Assembly: GCF_037943105.1 (NCBI RefSeq)
Contig: NZ_CP149803.1
Location: forward strand, 3,018,001 to 3,082,000
Direction of reading: 5' to 3'
Origin: Pseudomonas sp. TMP9
GTDB taxonomy: Bacteria > Pseudomonadota > Gammaproteobacteria > Pseudomonadales > Pseudomonadaceae
DNA: 64,000 bases
Shown piece after piece: positions 56,190 through 64,000 of this stretch. Position 1 is the stretch's first letter. Each line of letters starts with the position of its first letter. A program made the position numbers and the translations under genes. The notes below the pieces were generated by a model that was not told the origin of the DNA, did no database searches, and saw only the letters and a program-made list of their open reading frames with translations.

Positions 56190-56253
56190 CCGCGCAGCGT
56201 TGATGAGGATCAGTAAAGCGTAAGCCCGCACAGGGCTGCGCTGGTTTGAAGGC

Positions 56254-56979
56254 TCAGTTGCCGAGCCAGATCAGGCTAGCAAAGCGACCTGTTTGCGCCG
56301 AGCGGCGATAGGAAAAGAAACGCGGGTCAGTGACGGTACAAAAATCACCGCCATAAACGGCTTCGATACCACAGGCAGCCAGACGAATACGCGCCAACTG
56401 GTAAATATCAGCCATGTATTTATCGGCATGGCTACTCGGTTGGAATGCACCTGCCGTTTGTGCATGCTGCGCTACAAAGGCCTCACGCACCTCCGCACCC
56501 ACCTCAAACGCCTGCGGCCCAATCGCCGGCCCTAACCAGACCAACACTTGATCGGCCGGCACCGCCAGCTTAGCCAGCGTCGCTTCCAGCACGCCTGCAG
56601 CTAGGCCACGCCATCCGGCATGAGCCGCCGCAACACGGGTGCCAGCGCGGTCACAAAAGAGCACAGGCAAGCAATCTGCCGTCATTACCGTACAGGCTAT
56701 GTTCGGCTTGTGAGTCCAGCTGGCATCCGCTTCCAGCACGTGCGCAGGGTCAGCCTCAACCACCGCCACACCATGCACTTGCTTCAACCAAGCCGGCTTA
56801 CAGCCCAGCAAGCTGACCAACCGCTGACGGTTTTTGACAACCGCTTTCGGGTCATCGCCAACATGCTCGCCGAGGTTAAAACTGTCGTACGGCGCAGCGC
56901 TGATACCACCACTGCGGGTGGTGACGCAGGTTTTTACTTTGGCCGGCGCAGGCCATTGCGGAGTCAACCAGTCGTGCAT
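56254..56979 (-). CDS. pgeF: peptidoglycan editing factor PgeF (YfiH)
   Basis: 241-residue DUF152/YfiH protein. PgeF removes wrongly inserted residues such as L-Ser from UDP-MurNAc precursors; homologues act as purine nucleoside phosphorylase-like or laccase-like enzymes. Zinc-site blocks are present: QVHG near residue 68, TADCLPVLF near 100 and HAGWRGLA near 120. It starts 32 bases after rluD stops and is probably co-transcribed with it. An adjacent bamD-rluD-pgeF-clpB order is conserved in Pseudomonas. Confidence 0.93.
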   Translation of the reverse strand: MHDWLTPQWPAPAKVKTCVTTRSGGISAAPYDSFNLGEHVGDDPKAVVKNRQRLVSLLGCKPAWLKQVHGVAVVEADPAHVLEADASWTHKPNIACTVMTADCLPVLFCDRAGTRVAAAHAGWRGLAAGVLEATLAKLAVPADQVLVWLGPAIGPQAFEVGAEVREAFVAQHAQTAGAFQPSSHADKYMADIYQLARIRLAACGIEAVYGGDFCTVTDPRFFSYRRSAQTGRFASLIWLGN

Positions 56980-57011
56980 GCTGTCACCCCGCTCTTGTTA
57001 GCCAACTCTTA

Positions 57012-57986
57012 TTAACCAATAAAAGCTTCACGGTCCTGGCGCAGCAGCGTCAGCAACCAAACGAAGTCATCCGGCAATGGCGACTGCCATTTCATCCGCG
57101 CACCCGTAATCGGATGGTCCAACTCCAGGAAACGCGCATGCAAGGCCTGACGCGGAAACTCTTTAAGCGTCTGCACCATGCTTGGATTAGCCGCAGGCGG
57201 AATGCGGAAACGACCGCCGTAGACTGGGTCGCCCACCAACGGATAACCGATATGACTCATGTGCACACGAATCTGGTGAGTACGACCCGTTTCCAGCTTG
57301 ACCCGCACATGGGTATGCGAGCGGTAGCGTTCCAACACGCGGTAGTGGCTGACCGCAGGCTTTCCGCCATCGCTGACGGCCATGCGCTGGCGCTGCGAGG
57401 AACTGCGGCCGATCGGCGCATTGATCTTGCCGCCAGCGGTAATTACACCAATCGAGATGCACTCATAAATACGGCTAACGGTGCGTTTTTGCAGCTGATC
57501 GACCAGGCGGGTCTGCGCTTCGATGGTCTTGGCCACCACCATCAAACCGGTGGTGTCCTTGTCCAAACGATGGACGATACCCGCCCGCGGCACATTAATG
57601 ATGTCGGGGACATGATGCAGCAACGCGTTAAGCAGCGTGCCATCGGCATGCCCGGCAGCCGGGTGCACGACTAAGCCTGCAGGCTTATCGATAACCAGTA
57701 TGAATTCATCTTCGTAGACGATATTCAACGCAATGTCTTGGGCAATCCACTCGCCTTGGGCTTCCTGCTTAGCCTTGAGCGCCAGCAGCGAGCCGCCGTG
57801 GACAATGTCACGCGGACGAAATACACCGCCATCGACGGTCAGTAAACCCTCTTTAATCCAGGCAGACAGGCGCGAGCGCGAGTGCTCGGCGAACAGGAGT
57901 GCGGCGACTTGATCGAGGCGTTGACCGCCCATGTCATAGGGCACCTCGGCGTTCAGTTCAATGATCTGCTTATTAATAGAGGGCAT
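57012..57986 (-). CDS. rluD: 23S rRNA pseudouridine synthase RluD
   Basis: RluA-family pseudouridine synthase that modifies U1911, U1915 and U1917 in helix 69 of 23S rRNA. An N-terminal S4 domain (RLDQVAALLFAEHSRSRLSAWIKEG) precedes the catalytic domain with the Asp of RLDKDTTGLMVVAK and the motif GRTHQIRVHM. I start at the ATG at 57986 (MPSINKQ); an in-frame ATG at 58007 adds seven residues, and an AAAGG just before it makes it possible. Divergent from bamD. Confidence 0.94.
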   Translation of the reverse strand: MPSINKQIIELNAEVPYDMGGQRLDQVAALLFAEHSRSRLSAWIKEGLLTVDGGVFRPRDIVHGGSLLALKAKQEAQGEWIAQDIALNIVYEDEFILVIDKPAGLVVHPAAGHADGTLLNALLHHVPDIINVPRAGIVHRLDKDTTGLMVVAKTIEAQTRLVDQLQKRTVSRIYECISIGVITAGGKINAPIGRSSSQRQRMAVSDGGKPAVSHYRVLERYRSHTHVRVKLETGRTHQIRVHMSHIGYPLVGDPVYGGRFRIPPAANPSMVQTLKEFPRQALHARFLELDHPITGARMKWQSPLPDDFVWLLTLLRQDREAFIG

Positions 57987-58133
57987 GCTCGGCAACGGCG
58001 GGGGCATAGCCTTTGGTTTCGGCTACACGCTTGTGGTTAAATACGGCGTCTTTGCCCCAGGTGTATCGGGGGCGCTCATCATAACAGGACGGCTTTGCTC
58101 AAGACAGCCGCCGTCACAGGGACGCAAGCCGCC

Positions 58134-59117
58134 ATGCAAGTGAAACACCTGCTGCTGATCGTAATCCTCGCCCTCACTGCCGCCTGCTCATCAAAAGAGG
58201 TGGTCGACGAAAACCTGAGCGAGACCGAGCTGTACCAGCAGGCGCAAGCCGACCTGGACAACAATAGCTACACCGCCGCAGTGGCCAAGCTCAAGGCACT
58301 GGAGTCGCGCTACCCGTTCGGGCGCTATGCCGAGCAAGCCCAGCTGGAACTGATTTACGCCTACTACAAAAACGTTGAGCCGGAAGCCGCAAAATCTGCA
58401 GCTGACCGTTTTATTCGCCTGCACCCACAGCACGCCAACGTTGACTACGCCTACTACCTCAAGGGCCTTGCCTCGTTCGACCAAGACCGCGGCCTGATTG
58501 CGCGCTTCGTCCCGCTGGACATGACCAAGCGTGACCCTGGCGCCGCCCGCGACTCTTACAACGAGTTCGCTCAGCTCACCAGCCGTTTCCCCACCAGCCG
58601 TTACTCGCCGGATGCCAAGCAGCGCATGATTTACCTGCGCAACCTGCTGGCCGCCTATGAAATTCATGTGGCGCACTACTACCTGACTCGCAACGCTTAC
58701 GTGGCTGCTGCAAACCGCGGTCGTTATGTGGTGGAAAACTTCCAAGAAACGCCGGCTGTAGGCGATGGCTTGGCCGTTATGACTGAGGCTTATCAGCGCC
58801 TGACCCTGGATGACCTAGCGGCCACCAGCCTGGAAACCCTCAAGCTCAACTACCCGGATCACCCAAGCTTGGTCGACGGTCAGTTCGTGCCCCGCGAAGA
58901 AGAAGCCGACACGCGCTCCTGGATGGCCAAAGCCACATTGGGCCTGATCGAAACCGACACACCGCTGCCACCGGGCGAAACCCGCGCCAGCCAAGACGTG
59001 ATTCGCCAATACGAAGATGCTGAAGAGCAGATCCCAGATGAGCTAAAAGCCGGCGAAGTGCAGCAAGAGTCGAACCGCTCGTGGTTCAGCTACCTGACCT
59101 TTGGCTTATTCGACTAA
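58134..59117 (+). CDS. bamD: outer-membrane assembly lipoprotein BamD
   Basis: 327-residue lipoprotein of the BAM complex that inserts outer-membrane proteins. The signal peptide ends in lipobox LTAAC with Cys18 as the lipidated residue. TPR repeats follow (from [17 protein letters not shown]), with the family block [20 protein letters not shown]. The ATG at 58134 places the signal peptide correctly; 13 upstream codons are open. Older name comL. The C-terminal 60 residues beyond the TPR core are specific to pseudomonads. Confidence 0.95.
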   Translation: MQVKHLLLIVILALTAACSSKEVVDENLSETELYQQAQADLDNNSYTAAVAKLKALESRYPFGRYAEQAQLELIYAYYKNVEPEAAKSAADRFIRLHPQHANVDYAYYLKGLASFDQDRGLIARFVPLDMTKRDPGAARDSYNEFAQLTSRFPTSRYSPDAKQRMIYLRNLLAAYEIHVAHYYLTRNAYVAAANRGRYVVENFQETPAVGDGLAVMTEAYQRLTLDDLAATSLETLKLNYPDHPSLVDGQFVPREEEADTRSWMAKATLGLIETDTPLPPGETRASQDVIRQYEDAEEQIPDELKAGEVQQESNRSWFSYLTFGLFD

Positions 59118-59136
59118 ATCATCAATACGCATAAAA

Positions 59137-59164
59137 GAGGGAGGCGATAAAGCCTCCCTTTTTT
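59137..59164 (+). terminator. intrinsic terminator of bamD
   Basis: GGGAGGC-GATAAA-GCCTCCC followed by six T, 20 bases after the bamD stop. Confidence 0.92.
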
Positions 59165-59356
59165 CTGGGGCGCGTTTGGGCTGACGATCAGCGACCTATA
59201 CATGCGGGCAGGTGAATAACGCTTAATTAGAAACATCGCCGCCAAAACTGCTCCTGCTGCCACATAATTCGCCTACATCGTTGGCAACACGTTCAGCGCT
59301 GGGCGCGTGCAGGCGGGTTAGCTAAACTGCCAGCCTACTGATAAGAAGAGATCGCC

Positions 59357-59602
59357 ATGGGCCTGTTCCGCTTACTGTTGTTGGTTGCCATCATCGCTGC
59401 CGCGTTTTGGTTATGGCGGCGTTTTACTCAGCCAACCGCCCCTCGCAGCAACAAACCCACCGACCGCACAAACCCCACGCCGATGGTGCGCTGCGAGCAG
59501 TGCGGCACCCACGTGCCCCGCGACCTGGCGCTGGTTAAAGATGAACGCTGGTTTTGCAGCCAAGCGCACTTAGAGCAAGGCCCACACTCCAGTGGGGACT
59601 GA
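59357..59602 (+). CDS. PP0621-family small membrane-anchored protein
   Basis: 81-residue protein: one N-terminal membrane helix (LFRLLLLVAIIAAAFWLW), a Pro/Thr/Asn-rich linker and a short treble-clef-like zinc site, CEQCGTHVPRDLAL then FCSQAHLEQ. It fits the PP0621 family known upstream of pilS in Pseudomonas. Its end overlaps the pilS start by 11 bp, so the two are coupled. Function unknown; a role in PilS signalling is possible. Confidence 0.82.
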   Translation: MGLFRLLLLVAIIAAAFWLWRRFTQPTAPRSNKPTDRTNPTPMVRCEQCGTHVPRDLALVKDERWFCSQAHLEQGPHSSGD

Positions 59603-61181
59603 GTTCGCCCTCAGCGGGGAACAAAGCTGGCGGGTTTTGCGGCTCTACCACCTGTACCGGCTGATTATCGGCATTACCTTGGTGTTGTTGGTATCCAGCA
59701 ACCTCGACACCGAATTATTGGAAATGGCCCACCCGACGCTGTTTCGTAACGGCAGTTGGTTGTACCTGGTGCTCAACGTTTTAGTCATCGTCACCCTGCG
59801 TCAACCCAAACGTCTGGCGCAGGTGTTTAGCTTGGCGTTGGTGGATGTGGTGCTGCTCTCCGGCCTGTTCTACGCCGCCGGCGGCACGCCCAGCGGCATC
59901 GGCAACTTGTTAATCGTGGCCGTGGCGATCGCCAATATTCTCTTGCGTGGCCGCATCGGCTTGCTGATTGCAGCCGTTGCCGCCATTGGCATGATCTACC
60001 TGACCTTCTACCTCAGCCTCAGCCGGCCAGGCGCTTCCGCCCAATACGTGCAAGTGGGGGCGTTTGGCGCGCTGTGTTTTGCGGCAGCCCTGTTTGTGCA
60101 GGGCCTGACCCGCCGCGTGCAAACCAGCGAACGCTTGGCCGAGCAGCGTGCCGCCGATGTCGCCAACCTAGAAGCGTTGAACGCGTTGATATTGCAGCGC
60201 ATGCGCACCGGCATTCTGGTGCTGGATGAAGTGCATCGCGTGCTGCTGGCCAACCAAGGCGCCAACCACCTACTTGGGCATGCCGACCTAACCGGGAAAA
60301 TCCTTGACCCGCATTGCCCGCAATTGATCAAACGCATGCAGCAGTGGCTATACAACCCAAGCCTGCGCCCTGCCAGCCTGCAAGCCGAACCAGACGGGCG
60401 CGTGTTGCAGCCGAGCTTTATCGCCCTGCAGCGCGGCGAGCGCAAACACACGCTGATTTTCCTAGATGACATCTCGCAAATCGCCCAACAGGCACAGCAA
60501 CTCAAGCTCGCCTCGTTAGGTCGCTTGACGGCCGGCATCGCCCACGAGATTCGCAACCCGCTGGGCGCCATCAGTCACGCCGCGCAGCTGCTGCAAGAGT
60601 CGGAAGAATTAGCCGGGGCAGACCTGCGCTTGGCGCAAATCATTCAAGATCACTCGCAGCGCATGAATATGGTGATCGAGAACGTCCTGCAACTGTCACG
60701 GCGGCGCCAAGCCGAGCCGCAATTGCTCGATTTAAAATACTGGCTGCACCGTTTTGCCAGCGAGTTCCGTACCCGCGCCGCGCCCAACCATACACTGCAC
60801 CTGGAAACCAGCAGCGGTAGCATCCAAACCCGTATGGACCCGCACCAGCTCACCCAAGTACTCAGCAACCTCGTGGAAAATGGCCTGCGCTACAGCGCGC
60901 AAAAGAACAAACAGGGGCAGGTCTGGCTGAAACTGTTCCGCGATCGAGACAGCGAATTACCGGTGCTTGAGGTGCTGGATGACGGCCCAGGGATTGCCGA
61001 CGATCAACTGCATCACATCTTTGAGCCCTTCTACACCACTGAAACCAAAGGCACTGGCCTGGGCCTGTATTTGTCTCGCGAACTGTGCGAGAGCAACCAA
61101 GCCCGCCTCGACTATAAAGTGCGCGAAGGTGGCGGCAGCTGCCTGCGCATCACCTTCGCCCACCCGCGCAAACTGAGCTGA
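59592..61181 (+). CDS. pilS: type IV pilus sensor kinase PilS
   Basis: 529-residue membrane histidine kinase that controls pilA through PilR. Six hydrophobic segments span residues 22-170, a PAS-like domain follows, then HisKA with His318 in AHEIRNPLG, an N box near VENGLRYSA, and DDGPGIAD and GTGLGLYLS motifs. The start is a GTG at 59592. PilS senses pilin levels in the membrane in P. aeruginosa; all elements are present. PilR follows 2 bases after. Confidence 0.94.
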   Translation: MGTEFALSGEQSWRVLRLYHLYRLIIGITLVLLVSSNLDTELLEMAHPTLFRNGSWLYLVLNVLVIVTLRQPKRLAQVFSLALVDVVLLSGLFYAAGGTPSGIGNLLIVAVAIANILLRGRIGLLIAAVAAIGMIYLTFYLSLSRPGASAQYVQVGAFGALCFAAALFVQGLTRRVQTSERLAEQRAADVANLEALNALILQRMRTGILVLDEVHRVLLANQGANHLLGHADLTGKILDPHCPQLIKRMQQWLYNPSLRPASLQAEPDGRVLQPSFIALQRGERKHTLIFLDDISQIAQQAQQLKLASLGRLTAGIAHEIRNPLGAISHAAQLLQESEELAGADLRLAQIIQDHSQRMNMVIENVLQLSRRRQAEPQLLDLKYWLHRFASEFRTRAAPNHTLHLETSSGSIQTRMDPHQLTQVLSNLVENGLRYSAQKNKQGQVWLKLFRDRDSELPVLEVLDDGPGIADDQLHHIFEPFYTTETKGTGLGLYLSRELCESNQARLDYKVREGGGSCLRITFAHPRKLS

Positions 61182-61183
61182 CC

Positions 61184-62521
61184 ATGACCCGCCAGAGAGC
61201 CCTGATCGTCGATGACGAACCCGATATTCGCGAACTCCTGGAAATCACCCTAGGCCGAATGAAAATCGACACCCGCAGCGCACGCAACGTCAAAGAAGCC
61301 CGCGAATGGCTGGCCAAAGAGCCGTTTGATCTGTGCCTGACCGACATGCGCCTGCCCGACGGCACTGGCCTGGAGTTGGTGCAGCACATCTTGCAACGCC
61401 ATCCGCAGGTGCCGGTGGCAATGATCACCGCCTATGGCAGCCTCGACACCGCCATCAACGCCTTAAAAGCCGGCGCATTCGACTTCCTAACCAAGCCCGT
61501 CGACCTCACACGCTTGCGCGAACTTGTCGCCGCCGCTCTGCGCCTGCGCAGCGCCGATGGCGAAGAGCTGCCAGTGGACAGCCGCCTGCTTGGCGAATCG
61601 CCACCGATGAAGACCTTGCGCAAACAAATCCTCAAACTGGCTCGCAGCCAAGCCCCGGTGTATATCAGCGGCGAGTCCGGCAGCGGCAAGGAACTGGTGG
61701 CTCGCCTGATCCACGAACAAGGCTCGCGCGGCGAACAACCGTTTGTGCCGGTCAACTGCGGCGCCATTCCGACCGAGTTGATGGAAAGTGAGTTTTTCGG
61801 CCACAAAAAAGGCAGCTTTACCGGCGCCATCGAAGACAAACAAGGCCTGTTCCAGGCAGCCAATGGCGGCACGCTGTTCCTTGATGAGGTCGCCGATCTG
61901 CCACTGCCGATGCAGGTCAAACTGCTACGCGCCATCCAGGAAAAAGCCGTGCGCACGGTGGGCGGCCAACAGGAAGTCATCGTCGATGTGCGCATCCTCT
62001 GCGCCACCCATAAAGACTTGGCCGCAGAAGTCGCCGCTGAGCGCTTCCGCCAAGACCTTTACTACCGCCTTAACGTCATTGAACTGCGCGTGCCTGCCCT
62101 GCGCGAGCGCCGTGAAGACATCGCCCTACTCGCCGACAGCATGCTCAAGCGCCTGGCCGAAGGCACCGGCATAAGCGCCGCCAAGCTGGATGAAGAGGCA
62201 CTGGAAAAGCTCAAGAGCTACCGCTTCCCCGGCAACGTGCGCGAGCTGGAGAACATGCTCGAGCGTGCCTATACCCTGTGTGAAGACGACCGCATCAGCG
62301 CCAGCGACCTCCGCTTAGCCGATTGCAGCCCCACCAATGAAAGCGGCGAAACCAGCCTCGCACAGGTCGACAATTTAGAAGACCACCTAGAAGCCATCGA
62401 GCGTAAATTGATCATGCAGGCGCTGGAGGAAACCCGCTGGAACCGCACCGCCGCCGCGCAACGCCTAGGCCTAAGCTTCCGCTCGATGCGCTATCGCCTG
62501 AAAAAACTCGGCATTGATTGA
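61184..62521 (+). CDS. pilR: sigma-54 dependent response regulator PilR
   Basis: 445-residue NtrC-type activator of pilA. Receiver domain: acidic Asp10-Asp11, phospho-site Asp54, Lys104. AAA+ domain: Walker A GESGSGKE (163-170), sigma-54 contact loop GSFTGA (210-215, Ser in place of the more common Ala), Walker B LFLDEV (231-236). C-terminal Fis-type helix-turn-helix at about 400-445 (RTAAAQRLGLSFRSMRYRLKKLG). Target promoter of RpoN type is seen upstream of pilA. Confidence 0.95.
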   Translation: MTRQRALIVDDEPDIRELLEITLGRMKIDTRSARNVKEAREWLAKEPFDLCLTDMRLPDGTGLELVQHILQRHPQVPVAMITAYGSLDTAINALKAGAFDFLTKPVDLTRLRELVAAALRLRSADGEELPVDSRLLGESPPMKTLRKQILKLARSQAPVYISGESGSGKELVARLIHEQGSRGEQPFVPVNCGAIPTELMESEFFGHKKGSFTGAIEDKQGLFQAANGGTLFLDEVADLPLPMQVKLLRAIQEKAVRTVGGQQEVIVDVRILCATHKDLAAEVAAERFRQDLYYRLNVIELRVPALRERREDIALLADSMLKRLAEGTGISAAKLDEEALEKLKSYRFPGNVRELENMLERAYTLCEDDRISASDLRLADCSPTNESGETSLAQVDNLEDHLEAIERKLIMQALEETRWNRTAAAQRLGLSFRSMRYRLKKLGID

Positions 62522-62647
62522 GCAGCACCTCTATCCCCTCTCCTCGCTTCACCTGGGAGAAGGCTAAAGAAAGTGTAAACAAGACCACTACAAGCAGTCC
62601 CACTCTGTGTACCTCACACACCGCTCCTGAACCAACAACCGACTAAT

Positions 62648-62684
62648 CCCCTCGCCCCCCTGGGGAGAGGGCTAGGGAGAGGGG
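62648..62684. repeat. GAGAGGG-type repeat at the thiO 3' end
   Basis: CCCCTCGCCCCCCTGGGGAG then AGGGCTAGGGAGAGGGG. The stop codon and last few codons of thiO come from this repeat, as with the DUF559 gene at 18303. A weaker relative lies at about 62534-62565. Confidence 0.7.
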
Positions 62685-63790
62685 CTTAACCTGCCCGCCG
62701 GCGCATAAGGCGCTGGGTCAACAATCGGCTCACGGCCCAGCATTAAGTCCGCCAGTAATTGGCAGGATGCCGGCGCCAACACCAAGCCATTGCGGTAATG
62801 CCCACAATTCAGCCACAACCCGTCATGCCCGGGCACCGGCCCGATAAACGGGATGCCTTCAGGCGAGCCCGGCCGTAAGCCCGCCCAATGCCCCACCACA
62901 TCTGCATCGGCCAGTGCCGGCAACAGCTCAACCGCCGAAGCCTGCAAGCTGGCGAGCGCCTCGCGGGTAGGCGTTTTATCAAAACCTGCATGCTCAAGCG
63001 TGCTGCCAATCAAAATATGGCCGTCACGACGCGGAATCGCATAACGCCCCTTGGCCAGCACCATGGCGGGCAAAAAATCCTCGGCGCACTTGTACAAAAT
63101 CATCTGCCCCTTTACCGGCACCACGGGCAGCTCTATGCCAAGGGTCGCCATCAACTCACCGCTCCAAGCCCCTGCCGCAAGCACCACCTGATCAGCCTGC
63201 ATATCACCCTGCGCGGTGTGCACACCCGTGATACGCCCACCCTCGCGAATAAAACCACTGACCGCACAGTGCTCATGCACGGTGACATTGGGCATCTGCT
63301 GCAGCGCCGCCCGCAACGCTTTAACCAAGCGCGGATTACGCACATTGGCCACATCCGCCATCTGCACCGCCCGGCCAAACCCTTCTGCCAGCGCCGGCAC
63401 TGCACGCCGCACACTCGCTATATCGACGGATTGAAGGGCCCGCCCCTGCCGCTGCGCCCAAGCCAGCGCCTCAGCTTCATCGTCAAGGTCCAGCCAATAA
63501 AGCCCAGTGACATACACCTCAGGATCAATCTGCGTTTGCGCCAATAACTGCTCAGCCAAACGCGGATAAAAATCCTGCGACCAATGCGCCAACGCTGTAA
63601 CAGCAGCGCTGTAACGCCACGGGTAAAGCGGCGAAACAATGCCACCGCCAGCCCAAGAGGATTCTTGGCCAAGACAGCCAGACTCAATCAAAGTTACTTG
63701 GCACCCGGCAACAGCAAGATTACTAGCTGTCAGCAGACCCAACACGCCACCACCCGCAACGATTACATCAAGCAAAACTAAGCGCTCCAT
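62672..63790 (-). CDS. thiO: glycine oxidase ThiO
   Basis: 372-residue FAD-dependent amine oxidase (DAO family) that makes iminoglycine for the thiazole moiety of thiamine. The FAD motif is VAGGGVLGLLTASNLA, followed by GQESSWAGGGIVSPLYPWRY, and VLAAGAWSGEL and the C-terminal GHYRNGLVLAPAS block. The last residues RLSPSP are encoded by a GAGAGGG-type repeat. It lies between pilR and fimT, as I remember for P. aeruginosa. Confidence 0.88.
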   Translation of the reverse strand: MERLVLLDVIVAGGGVLGLLTASNLAVAGCQVTLIESGCLGQESSWAGGGIVSPLYPWRYSAAVTALAHWSQDFYPRLAEQLLAQTQIDPEVYVTGLYWLDLDDEAEALAWAQRQGRALQSVDIASVRRAVPALAEGFGRAVQMADVANVRNPRLVKALRAALQQMPNVTVHEHCAVSGFIREGGRITGVHTAQGDMQADQVVLAAGAWSGELMATLGIELPVVPVKGQMILYKCAEDFLPAMVLAKGRYAIPRRDGHILIGSTLEHAGFDKTPTREALASLQASAVELLPALADADVVGHWAGLRPGSPEGIPFIGPVPGHDGLWLNCGHYRNGLVLAPASCQLLADLMLGREPIVDPAPYAPAGRLSPSP

Positions 63791-63860
63791 CTCAACTGGG
63801 ATAATTCAGATTTTGTTCTACTCTAAAAAACTTCAAGGACAGCCCCATTAGGTACTCAGG

Positions 63861-64000
63861 ATGAGACGCTACAAAATACATGGCTACAGCCTGCTTGAAT
63901 TACTCATTACCCTCGCCCTCCTTGCCCTACTAATGGGTATTGCAACCCCAGCGCTCTCCGTCTGGCACGAGCAGCAAAAATTGCAAAGTCTGCAATCTGA
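63861..64000 (+). CDS. fimT: FimT-like type IV pseudopilin (3' truncated)
   Basis: The first 46 codons are visible: a short leader (MRRYKIHG) then YSLLELLITLALLALLMGIATPAL, a prepilin N-terminus with Glu5 but Tyr instead of Phe at position +1. It would be processed by PilD. Position after thiO and divergent from it suggests fimT of the fimTU-pilVWXY1E minor pilin operon, though fimU or a GspH-type protein cannot be ruled out without the rest. Confidence 0.75.
   Translation, partial: MRRYKIHGYSLLELLITLALLALLMGIATPALSVWHEQQKLQSLQS

Overview
The window is a stretch of a Pseudomonas chromosome (gamma-proteobacteria, GC-rich) that is not P. aeruginosa itself. From memory, much of the gene order matches the P. 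aeruginosa region running from the piu iron-uptake genes through speC, ampED, nadC, pilABCD, coaE, yacG, ndh, clpB, pgeF, rluD, bamD and pilSR to fimT. Other blocks (miaB-lnt, prfC-tatD, the amide cluster) appear to be joined or inserted differently here. Both ends are cut: miaB lacks its first codons and a fimT-like pseudopilin gene runs off the right end.

Layout. 1-5.4 kb: miaB, phoH-like, ybeY, corC and lnt on the plus strand (tRNA modification, RNA metabolism and envelope). 5.6-7.9 kb: 5-oxoprolinase genes pxpA, pxpB, pxpC on the minus strand. 7.9-12.8 kb: a Fur-box-preceded TonB receptor and a PepSY-flavodoxin-ferredoxin reductase gene that is split by a frameshift. 13.1-15.9 kb: a trimethylamine-monooxygenase-like flavoprotein and ornithine decarboxylase. 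16.6-19.9 kb: prfC, a DUF559 gene, tatD and a zinc-ribbon FmdB. 20-30.8 kb: an amide/urea module with formamidase fmdA and the ABC transporter urtABCDE, next to a divergent two-gene signalling unit. That unit is a hybrid histidine kinase with a whole NCS1-type permease fold at its N-terminus, followed by a REC-LuxR response regulator.

30.9-39.3 kb: a chemoreceptor, a ROK kinase, ampE-ampD, a DUF1631 gene and nadC. 39.3-44.7 kb: the type IV pilus block tfpZ-like, pilA (RpoN promoter), pilB, pilC, pilD. 45-49.8 kb: coaE, yacG, several small conserved genes and ndh. 49.9-50.2 kb: tRNA-Asn, tRNA-Pro and tRNA-Lys. 50.4-53.2 kb: a second DUF1631 paralogue and a PilZ protein. 53.5-64 kb: clpB (sigma-32 type promoter), pgeF, rluD, bamD, a PP0621-type small protein, pilS, pilR, thiO and the start of fimT.

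The most interesting part is the amide module. The same inverted repeat, TACGTC-N4-GACGTA, lies upstream of both urtA and fmdA, about 31 bp ahead of plausible -10 elements. It is a good candidate operator for the neighbouring LuxR-type regulator, so the permease-fused kinase, the regulator, the amide importer and formamidase probably form one regulon. Other structure not explained by genes: four REP-like inverted repeats, two of them in a 126-bp direct duplication; two genes whose 3' ends run into a GAGAGGG-type repeat; and a three-tier hairpin in the 620-bp speC-prfC gap.
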